64,000 nt of DNA, taken from assembly GCF_001984825.2 (NCBI RefSeq), contig NZ_CP043318.1:62001-126000 (forward strand). The letters run 5' to 3'. Below are positions 56,609-64,000 of the stretch, in pieces. Numbering within the stretch: position 1 is the stretch's first letter; every line of letters begins with the position of its first letter. The notes under the pieces are model-generated. The model searched no databases, had not been told where the DNA came from, and saw only the letters and a program-made list of their open reading frames with translations. This stretch comes from Enterobacter chengduensis (GTDB taxonomy: Bacteria; Pseudomonadota; Gammaproteobacteria; Enterobacterales; Enterobacteriaceae). Made by a program: the position numbers and the translations under genes.

Positions 56609-57797
56609 AACGGGTAACGATCTCGTCCAGTAATTGTTGGCCCAGGAGTTCCTTGCGCTCAAGCGGTAAGACTTTATCTCCATCCTGCCAGAAAAGGTGC
56701 AGTGCGTTGCTGTCGCTGTTAAATCCTTGTGTGGCCAGCGATACGTCGTTCGCGCAAATCAAATCGAGGTTTTTGCGGGTACGTTTTTGCCGGGCATATT
56801 CTTCCACATTATTCGTTTCTGCGGCAAACCCAACAACGTATGGACGATGGTTTTTTAGTGCGGCGACACCGGCAACAATGTCCGGGTTTTTCACCATTTT
56901 TAGTGTTAATTCATCGCCTTGCTTTTTAATTTTCGCCTCGGCGATCGTCTCGGCACGATAGTCTGCCACGGCCGCACAGCCGATAAAAATCTGCTGGCGT
57001 TGGGCATGCGCCTGTACGGCGGCTTCCATCTCCAGCGCGGTGGTAACGTCGATACGCTTAACAAACGCAGGCGTAGGCAGCGATACTGGGCCGCTCACCA
57101 GCGTGACGTTCGCGCCGCGTCTTGCGGCGGCGGCGGCAATCGCAAAGCCCATTTTGCCGGAGCTGTGGTTGGTGATGTAGCGCACCGGATCCAGCGGCTC
57201 GCGCGTGGGGCCCGCGGTAATCATGATGTTGAGATGTTGCAGATCGTTGACAGGCGAAAAATGGGCTGCGGCCATATCAACAATCGTCAGCGGATCAAGC
57301 ATGCGGCCCGGGCCGACGTCGCCGCAGGCCTGGCTGCCGCTGTCCGGACCCCAGATAAGCAGGCCGCGTGAGGCCAGCGTCTCCAGATTGTGCTGGGTAG
57401 CCGCGTTACGGTACATCTGCTGGTTCATGGCAGGAACGACGGCGACAGGCGCAGGCGTGGCCAGACAAATGGTGGAGACCAGGTCGTTTGCCATACCGGC
57501 CGCCACGCGCGCGATTAAATCCGCCGTGGCGGGGGCGAGGATAACCAGGTCAGCCCATTTACCCAGCTCAATATGGCCCATTGCGGCTTCGGCGGCCGGG
57601 TCGAGCAGGCTGTCAGAAACCGGGTATCCTGATACGGCCTGCAGGCTCAGGGGAGTGATAAAGGCTTTACCGCCTTCGGTTATCGCGACCCGCACGTCTG
57701 CTCCGCGCTCGCGCAGACGACGCACCAGTTCCGGCGCTTTATAGGCAGCAATGCCGCCGCTCACGCCAAGAGCGATTTTTTTACCGGCCAGGCTCAT
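56586..57797 (-). CDS. coaBC: Phosphopantothenoylcysteine decarboxylase/synthetase CoaBC
   Basis: 403 residues from the ATG at 57797. The N-terminal CoaC part has [20 protein letters not shown] and the active-site region [20 protein letters not shown]; the C-terminal CoaB part has [25 protein letters not shown] and [15 protein letters not shown]. It is three residues shorter than E. coli Dfp because of a small gap after VADYRAE. It performs two consecutive steps of coenzyme A synthesis. Divergent from radC. Confidence 0.98.
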   Translation of the reverse strand: MSLAGKKIALGVSGGIAAYKAPELVRRLRERGADVRVAITEGGKAFITPLSLQAVSGYPVSDSLLDPAAEAAMGHIELGKWADLVILAPATADLIARVAAGMANDLVSTICLATPAPVAVVPAMNQQMYRNAATQHNLETLASRGLLIWGPDSGSQACGDVGPGRMLDPLTIVDMAAAHFSPVNDLQHLNIMITAGPTREPLDPVRYITNHSSGKMGFAIAAAAARRGANVTLVSGPVSLPTPAFVKRIDVTTALEMEAAVQAHAQRQQIFIGCAAVADYRAETIAEAKIKKQGDELTLKMVKNPDIVAGVAALKNHRPYVVGFAAETNNVEEYARQKRTRKNLDLICANDVSLATQGFNSDSNALHLFWQDGDKVLPLERKELLGQQLLDEIVTRYDEKNRR

Positions 57798-57968
57798 CAT
57801 GATTCTTTCCTGTTGGGTTTCACCAGAGAGCGGGCATTTTATCACAATCCCCAAAGCGGGGTGATTTTGTGCTTCGTCCACTTTGCGAGGCGCTACGCAA
57901 GAACGCAATCTAGCCGTCGAGCGACGGATTGCCCTGTGGCAGCATGAGGTAAAAAAGGGAGAAAGAGC

Positions 57969-58637
57969 ATGGAAGAAGAGGATGAGCTGCTGCTACCGCG
58001 CGAAAAACTACTGCGTTATGGCGTCACCCTGTTGAAAGACGATGAACTGCTGGCGCTCTTTTTGCGTACCGGAACGCCCGGAAAAACGGTGTTCACGCTG
58101 GCAAAAGAGCTGATATTACATTTTGGTTCGCTGTACGGTTTACTGACCGCCGATCTGGCGCAGTTTAAGCACGTTGAGGGGATCGGCGTGGCGAAATATG
58201 CCCAGTTGAGGGGCATTGCAGAACTTGCCCGCCGTTTTTACAATGTCCGCATGGAGGAGGAAGATCCGATCCTGACGCCCGCGATGACGCGCGAATTTGT
58301 GCAAAGCCAGTTAACCGATATTGAACGCGAGATCTTTATGGTGATCTTTGTCGATAACAGAAACCGGGTGCTGAAACATAGCTGTCTCTTTGCGGGCACA
58401 TTGAGCCACGTTGAGGTGCATCCGCGTGAAATTGTGCGCGAAGCGATAAAAGTGAATGCAGCGGGCGTGATCCTCGCGCATAATCACCCCTCTGGCTGTG
58501 CAGAACCGAGCAGAGCTGACAAAGAAATCACCGAGCGCATTATAAAATGCTGTCAATTCATGGACATTCGTGTGCTGGACCATCTGATAATTGGCCGCGG
58601 AGAGTACCTTTCTTTTGCAGAACATGGCTGGATTTAG
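57969..58637 (+). CDS. radC: RadC family JAB-domain protein
   Basis: 222 residues. An N-terminal helix-hairpin-helix region ([20 protein letters not shown]) and a JAB/MPN metal motif [19 protein letters not shown] near residue 170. The function is unsettled: the old DNA-repair assignment in E. coli has been withdrawn. It precedes the rpmBG operon. Confidence 0.96.
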   Translation: MEEEDELLLPREKLLRYGVTLLKDDELLALFLRTGTPGKTVFTLAKELILHFGSLYGLLTADLAQFKHVEGIGVAKYAQLRGIAELARRFYNVRMEEEDPILTPAMTREFVQSQLTDIEREIFMVIFVDNRNRVLKHSCLFAGTLSHVEVHPREIVREAIKVNAAGVILAHNHPSGCAEPSRADKEITERIIKCCQFMDIRVLDHLIIGRGEYLSFAEHGWI

Positions 58638-58679
58638 GCTATTTCTCGCGATCCATCGGGATCTTTGTCTGTTCGGGAC

Positions 58680-58708
58680 TTGAGCACACCGCCGAGTCAG
58701 CGTATACT
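58680..58708 (+). promoter_or_regulatory. Sigma-70 promoter of rpmBG
   Basis: TTGAGC, 17 bases, TATACT, about 148 bases upstream of the rpmB ATG. Confidence 0.7.
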
Positions 58709-58834
58709 ACGCCACCTTTGAGAATCTCGGGTTTGGCATTTGGGCCTGGCAATCGAGAGTTCACTTAGAACTATGCGATGACCGGGCTGTAAAGCCTGAC
58801 GAGGCGCCGATACCCCATACGAAGCTCGAGCTAA

Positions 58835-59092
<258 letters not shown>

Positions 59093-59111
59093 GTACTTAA
59101 AGAGGAAATAA

Positions 59112-59282
<171 letters not shown>

Positions 59283-59302
59283 TTTTAGCCTCCTTGTATC
59301 GA

Positions 59303-59328
59303 AAAACCCCGCAACTGCGGGGTTTTTT
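59303..59328 (+). terminator. Intrinsic terminator after rpmG
   Basis: AAAACCCCGC-AACT-GCGGGGTTTTTT. Confidence 0.93.
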
Positions 59329-59354
59329 GCATTCTGTATCTCAACGGAGGAACC

Positions 59355-60164
59355 ATGCCTGAATTACCTGAGGTAGAAACCAGCCGTCGCGGCATTGAGC
59401 CCCATCTGGTCGGCGCGACGATTCTTCACGCGGTTGTCCGTAACGGACGTTTGCGCTGGCCGGTGTCCGATGAGATCCACGCGTTAAGTGACAAACCTGT
59501 TCTTAGCGTGCAGCGCCGCGCGAAATATCTGCTGCTGGAGCTGCCCGACGGCTGGATTATTATCCATCTGGGGATGTCCGGGAGCCTGCGCATCCTTACC
59601 GAAGAACTACCCGCGGAAAAGCACGACCACGTCGATCTGGTGATGAGCAACGGCAAAGTGCTCCGTTACACCGACCCACGGCGCTTTGGCGCGTGGCTGT
59701 GGACGAAAGAGCTGGAAGGCCATAACGTGCTGGCGCATCTGGGCCCTGAACCGCTCTCAGACGCGTTTAACGCGGAATACCTGAAAGCGAAGTGCGCGAA
59801 GAAGAAAAGCCCGATTAAGCCCTGGCTGATGGATAACAAACTGGTGGTCGGCGTGGGGAATATCTATGCCAGCGAATCGCTGTTTGCGGCCGGGATCCAT
59901 CCCGATCGGCTGGCCTCTTCGCTGTCGGCGCAGGAGTGCGAGCTGCTGGTTCGGGTGATAAAAGCCGTATTGCTGCGCTCAATTGAGCAGGGCGGGACTA
60001 CGCTGAAGGACTTCCTGCAAAGTGACGGCAAGCCGGGCTATTTCGCCCAGGAGCTGCAGGTGTATGGCCGTAAAGGCGAACCGTGCCGAGTCTGCGGCAC
60101 GCCAGTTATTGCCACGAAGCACGCCCAGCGCGCCACGTTCTACTGCCGTCAGTGCCAGAAATAG
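59355..60164 (+). CDS. mutM: Formamidopyrimidine-DNA glycosylase
   Basis: 269 residues. N-terminal catalytic [17 protein letters not shown] (Pro2 after Met removal), the helix-two-turn-helix region [17 protein letters not shown], and a C-terminal zinc finger ([24 protein letters not shown]). Removes 8-oxoguanine from DNA. Convergent with coaD. Confidence 0.98.
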   Translation: MPELPEVETSRRGIEPHLVGATILHAVVRNGRLRWPVSDEIHALSDKPVLSVQRRAKYLLLELPDGWIIIHLGMSGSLRILTEELPAEKHDHVDLVMSNGKVLRYTDPRRFGAWLWTKELEGHNVLAHLGPEPLSDAFNAEYLKAKCAKKKSPIKPWLMDNKLVVGVGNIYASESLFAAGIHPDRLASSLSAQECELLVRVIKAVLLRSIEQGGTTLKDFLQSDGKPGYFAQELQVYGRKGEPCRVCGTPVIATKHAQRATFYCRQCQK

Positions 60165-60166
60165 GG

Positions 60167-60649
<483 letters not shown>

Positions 60650-61420
60650 TCACGTTTTCTCTGAGTAGCCGCGGCAGAGCGCCCACAGCTCGGTGTATTT
60701 GTTGAAAGTATACTGGGCATTGACGACGGCGAGTAACCATCCCTGTTTACCGTCCAGCACGCCACCACGCAGCAGCAGCGTTTTCAGAAACGCGCCCAGC
60801 GTGTGGGTGAATATACCCGTCAGCGAGGCCTTCTTGCCGCGCTGGTGACGCTCCTGCGCCCATGCGGTGGCATAGTTAAGCTGTTTGCGCTGGAAGCTCG
60901 CGAAATCACGGCAGGTCAGGTGCAGCAAATCGCCCGTCAGGGGGATGACCTGGGCGCTATCGCAGCTCAGGGATTCATGGACCAGATTGTTGTTGTACTG
61001 ATAACGCTCGCGCTCGTAGAGGCGCATTACGCGATCAGGATACCAGCCGCTGTGGCGCATAAAACGGCCAAGGAAGTAGTTTCGACGGGCAATGCTGTAT
61101 ACGGCGCCAGGCTGGGGCGAGGAAAGCACCGCCTGAATGGCCTGCTGGAGTTCTGGCGTAACGCGCTCGTCAGTATCAAGCACCAGGACATAATCACCGG
61201 AAGCAAAACCCTGCGCGCGCTGGCGCTGGGTGCCATAGCCTTGCCAGTCCGTATTGGTAAAGACCTTTGCACCCGCTGCGCGGGCAACGTCCACCGTGTT
61301 GTCCGTGCTGCCGGAGTCAAGAATGACTATCTCGTCAGCCCAGGCAACGGAGGCCAGGCAGTCCGGAAGCAGGTCGGCGGCGTTTTTGGCGATCATCACG
61401 ACCGACAGACGCGTTGACAT
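60650..61420 (-). CDS. waaE: LPS core beta-1,4-glucosyltransferase WaaE
   Basis: 256 residues, a GT2 enzyme: [20 protein letters not shown], then [16 protein letters not shown] and [10 protein letters not shown] (DxD). Position between waaA and coaD identifies it as waaE (kdtX), which adds glucose to heptose I of the inner core in Klebsiella, Serratia and Enterobacter. Its ATG overlaps the waaA stop (ATGA). Confidence 0.92.
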   Translation of the reverse strand: MSTRLSVVMIAKNAADLLPDCLASVAWADEIVILDSGSTDNTVDVARAAGAKVFTNTDWQGYGTQRQRAQGFASGDYVLVLDTDERVTPELQQAIQAVLSSPQPGAVYSIARRNYFLGRFMRHSGWYPDRVMRLYERERYQYNNNLVHESLSCDSAQVIPLTGDLLHLTCRDFASFQRKQLNYATAWAQERHQRGKKASLTGIFTHTLGAFLKTLLLRGGVLDGKQGWLLAVVNAQYTFNKYTELWALCRGYSEKT

Positions 61421-62694
61421 CAGTGGCTCCGCTGGGGCAGGTAAGGTTGCAGAAGCTGCAAAAGACGGGTGAGCGCGCCCTGATTCTGGTGCAGCACTTC
61501 AACGGCATGGCGGCCGTACCACAGGCGATAATCTTCGTCAGTCAGCAGGGTCGAAACCTCTTTAACCACCGAATCCGCATCGGTCACGGTAATTAAACCC
61601 TCCGCCTGCTGTAATTTCGCGCAGATATCTTTGAAGTTAAACGTGTGCGGCCCCATCAGCACCGGAATGGCGTGAGCTGCCGGCTCGAGCGGGTTATGAC
61701 CGCCGCGTTCGACCAGGCTGCCGCCGACAAACGCGAGGTCAGCAATGCCGTACAGCAGCATCAGTTCGCCCATCGTATCGCCAATCACCACCTGGGTGCT
61801 GCCGGAAGGGATCTCACCGCTGCTGCGCAAGGTGAAGCTGAAGCCGCCTTTCTGGACCATTTCACGGGCATCTTTAAAACGCTCCGGATGACGAGGCACG
61901 AGGATCAGCAGTAAATCAGGGAATTTTTCCAGCAGCTTGCGGTGAGCCTGCAGGATGATCTCTTCTTCACCGTCATGGGTGCTGGTGGCAATCCAGACCT
62001 GACGACGCGGGGCCCACTGGCGACGCAGCGTGATCGCGCGGGCGGCGAGTTCAGGGGTAACGGAAATATCAAATTTCAGGCTGCCCGTTACCGCAAGCTG
62101 GTTGCGTTTCAGGCCCAGAGAGATAAAGCGTGCCGCATCTTCTTCATTCTGCGCGGCAATCAGCGTGATCTTGCTGAGCAGGCGGCGCATAAATTTACCC
62201 AGCTTGCCGTACCCTTTCGCCGAGCGTTCTGACAGGCGCGCGTTGGCAATCACCAGCGGGATTTTACGGGCATGCAGGGCGGAAATCATGTTCGGCCACA
62301 GTTCGGTTTCCATCACAATCACCAGTTTCGGGCGAACGGTATTCAGGAAACGATTCATGGCGCAGGGCAGATCGTAAGGAAGATAGACGTGCTGCACGTC
62401 TTTACCGAAAGCGGATAACGCGCGCTCCGAGCCGGTTGGCGTCATGGTGGTGACGGTGATCGGCAGCGACGGGTAGCGGTGACGAAGGGCGCGAACCAGC
62501 GGGATCGCCGCCAGCGTTTCACCGACAGAAACGGAATGCAGCAAAATACCGTCCGGTACGACCTTATTGCGGCAGAAGCCATAGCGTTCAGCCCAGCGTT
62601 TACGATACGCAGGCGCTTTCCGGCTACGAAGCAATAGTCTCAGCCACACCAGTGGCTGAATGATGTAGAGCAGAGCGGTATACAACAATTCCAA
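61420..62694 (-). CDS. waaA: 3-deoxy-D-manno-octulosonic acid transferase WaaA
   Basis: 424 residues from the TTG at 62694, chosen because E. coli WaaA begins at the same place (ELLYTALLY). A further in-frame TTG at 62727 would add 11 residues. N-terminal membrane anchor, [40 protein letters not shown], and [20 protein letters not shown] are the GT30 motifs. Adds Kdo to lipid A precursor at the inner face of the inner membrane. Confidence 0.96.
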   Translation of the reverse strand: MELLYTALLYIIQPLVWLRLLLRSRKAPAYRKRWAERYGFCRNKVVPDGILLHSVSVGETLAAIPLVRALRHRYPSLPITVTTMTPTGSERALSAFGKDVQHVYLPYDLPCAMNRFLNTVRPKLVIVMETELWPNMISALHARKIPLVIANARLSERSAKGYGKLGKFMRRLLSKITLIAAQNEEDAARFISLGLKRNQLAVTGSLKFDISVTPELAARAITLRRQWAPRRQVWIATSTHDGEEEIILQAHRKLLEKFPDLLLILVPRHPERFKDAREMVQKGGFSFTLRSSGEIPSGSTQVVIGDTMGELMLLYGIADLAFVGGSLVERGGHNPLEPAAHAIPVLMGPHTFNFKDICAKLQQAEGLITVTDADSVVKEVSTLLTDEDYRLWYGRHAVEVLHQNQGALTRLLQLLQPYLPQRSH

Positions 62695-62760
62695 GCGATT
62701 ATCCGTTTTTTTAGTTTCGGCGGGCAAATTCTAAGCATTTAGGCCAGGTAAAGCTATCTC

Positions 62761-63750
62761 TTATGCCAGATACCGTTTTAAACGGAAATAACGTCGACCC
62801 AGCCGCCAGCGCAAACGCGGACTTTTAGCACTTTTCCAGATGAGTTTCCAGATGCCTGTTTCGAAGAACTCTCTAATAATTAATGATTTCTTCTTTTCAT
62901 CCTTCATGTTGTCGAAGGTATGAATAATGCCCAGCCCCTCTTTGGCAATTTGCCAGTGGCAGGCAGGGATCCCTTTCACCTTATCCGGGTAGCGCTGATT
63001 GATGGCATCGAGCATCTGCAGGATTTTCATGTAGTGACGCGCGGAGCGAATCAGCGTGTCGTCATTGTCCGGCATATGGGACACCGATGCAGAGTGAATG
63101 TAGTAGTCGTAATAACGTTCACTGGTGTACTGAACCCGCTCAGCCGCGAGCAGGACTTCGGTGGTCCACGGGATATCCTGATGGCGCAGACCCGGTTCGA
63201 AATGGAAGCTGTGTTTACGAATAAAATCGTGACGATAGATATTCAACCAGGTGACGTGAAGGAATTTACGCGAATCCAGCGCCATTTTTAACCACGCAGG
63301 GCCCGTCATGACCCCTGTCGACGCCAGTTTGTCTTCAGGGAAGATCGGCCGTGAGGGTTTCTTGTTATTCTCCCAGACGTAGTTCCCGTTACAGGTGGCG
63401 ACATCCAGATCCTGCGTGACGGCCATATCCAGCAGGCGCTGGTACATGCCGGGTTTAAAGACATCATCAATATCCGGGAAGGAGAGATATTGACCCGTCG
63501 CAACGGCCAGACCGGTATTACGCGCGATGGAGACGCCCTGATTTTGCTGTTCGATTACCTGCATCTGCGGGAGTTTTTCGCGCCAGTTTTCAACGATCTC
63601 CATCGAACGGTCGGTAGAGCCGTCATTGACAATGATGACTTCCATGCTGTCGATGCGTTGATTTACAAGACAGGTAAAAAACTGATCCAGGAAAGCTTCA
63701 CCGTTATAAACGGCAACCACCACGCTTAACAATGGGGCTGAATTTTGCAT
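62761..63750 (-). CDS. Family 2 glycosyltransferase, probably LPS core
   Basis: 329 residues from the ATG at 63750. GT-A fold: LLSVVVAVYNGEAFLDQFFT, EVIIVNDGSTDRSMEIV, and GQYLSFPDIDDVFKPGMYQR with the DxDD metal site. The C-terminal 100 residues are basic and helical (RLRWRLGRRYFRLKRYL), as in peripheral membrane transferases. It sits in the waa cluster but I cannot name the sugar it adds. The longer open frame upstream overlaps the preceding gene and is not similar to anything. Confidence 0.88.
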   Translation of the reverse strand: MQNSAPLLSVVVAVYNGEAFLDQFFTCLVNQRIDSMEVIIVNDGSTDRSMEIVENWREKLPQMQVIEQQNQGVSIARNTGLAVATGQYLSFPDIDDVFKPGMYQRLLDMAVTQDLDVATCNGNYVWENNKKPSRPIFPEDKLASTGVMTGPAWLKMALDSRKFLHVTWLNIYRHDFIRKHSFHFEPGLRHQDIPWTTEVLLAAERVQYTSERYYDYYIHSASVSHMPDNDDTLIRSARHYMKILQMLDAINQRYPDKVKGIPACHWQIAKEGLGIIHTFDNMKDEKKKSLIIREFFETGIWKLIWKSAKSPRLRWRLGRRYFRLKRYLA

Positions 63751-63761
63751 AAGAAACCTGA

Positions 63762-64000
63762 TTATTTTTGATTGTCGACCAGAGCAATATATTGCTGGCA
63801 AATGGCTTTGATACCGAACGACGCGATGGTTGCATCGCCAAGGACCGGCGGGGCGGTATAAATATCCGCCAGCGTTTTTGCCAGTGATTCGTCGTTCAAC
63901 TCTGCCAGCCCGCGCGCTAAGTCTCCGGTAAGGATTTCGGCTGGGCCGCCCGGGCAATTTGTACTGACCGGTGGCGTCTGGCAGATAATGGCTTCAACCA
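63762..64000 (-). CDS. Family 4 glycosyltransferase, C-terminal part
   Basis: The last 79 residues, read from the window edge, include VEAIICQTPPVSTNCPGGPA followed by EIL, the nucleotide-sugar-binding region of GT4 (GT-B) enzymes, and end ICQQYIALVDNQK before TAA at 63762-63764. The rest lies beyond the right edge. It is 11 bases upstream of the GT2 gene, so both belong to the LPS core operon. Confidence 0.85.
   Translation of the reverse strand, partial: VEAIICQTPPVSTNCPGGPAEILTGDLARGLAELNDESLAKTLADIYTAPPVLGDATIASFGIKAICQQYIALVDNQK

Overview
The window is chromosomal DNA from an enterobacterium, most likely Enterobacter or a close relative. The right two thirds keep the order known from the E. 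coli selC-waa region: selC, yicJ, yicI, yicH, xanP, gltS, recG, trmH, spoT, rpoZ, gmk, ligB, yicG, (island), yicC, rph, pyrE, slmA, dut, coaBC, radC, rpmB, rpmG, mutM, coaD, waaE, waaA and core glycosyltransferases. The presence of waaE and the GC-rich backbone fit Enterobacter/Klebsiella better than E. coli.

Region 1 (1-11.5 kb) is backbone or lineage-specific DNA: an RND efflux operon cut by the window edge with a TetR regulator, nlpA, a metallo-beta-lactamase-fold hydrolase with a GlxA-type regulator, an AAA ATPase, a DUF523/DUF1722 protein, hydroxyisourate hydrolase, an MlrA-like MerR regulator, the lipocalin blc, a methyltransferase and an acetyltransferase. Region 2 (11.5-13.9 kb) looks like leftovers of older islands at selC: RhuM, a symE/symR type I toxin-antitoxin pair, a ribbon-helix-helix protein and an AT-rich DUF6680-like membrane protein.

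Region 3 (13.91-26.82 kb) is a nearly complete P4-type phage satellite in the 3' end of selC. It has att repeats, integrase arm sites at both ends, two clusters of P4-type replication iterons on either side of the alpha primase-helicase operon, an Icd-like gene with a candidate immunity RNA, an AlpA/Vis-like regulator, and a late operon (sid-like, psu, ogr/delta-like, second sid-like). The late operon follows three perfect TGT-N12-ACA activator sites. Next come two cos-like repeats, then cargo. The cargo is an AbiH-family gene beside the left att and, between the cos-like region and int, a two-gene operon of a superfamily 2 helicase and a 140-residue unknown protein. The first sid-like gene carries an in-frame amber codon.

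Region 4 (26.9-44.1 kb) is the conserved backbone, including the alpha-xyloside genes yicJI, xanP with a candidate PurR box, gltS, and the gmk-rpoZ-spoT-trmH-recG group. Region 5 (about 44.3-52.9 kb) is a second, AT-rich integrative element next to the 3' end of yicC. It carries a P4-family integrase, AlpA and XRE regulators, a Rep_trans-like replication protein, two small secreted proteins, and an accessory cluster of a PIN-like protein, an ImmA/IrrE metallopeptidase, an sce7726-family protein and a P4 Beta-family protein. Region 6 (52.9-64 kb) returns to backbone: nucleotide metabolism, division-site selection, coenzyme A synthesis, ribosomal proteins, DNA repair and LPS core assembly.

The best candidates for undescribed biology are the helicase plus 140-residue operon of the satellite, the four-gene PIN/ImmA/sce7726/Beta cluster, and the second element, which pairs a P4-type integrase with a Rep_trans-like initiator. 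Function is inferred from context for all three.
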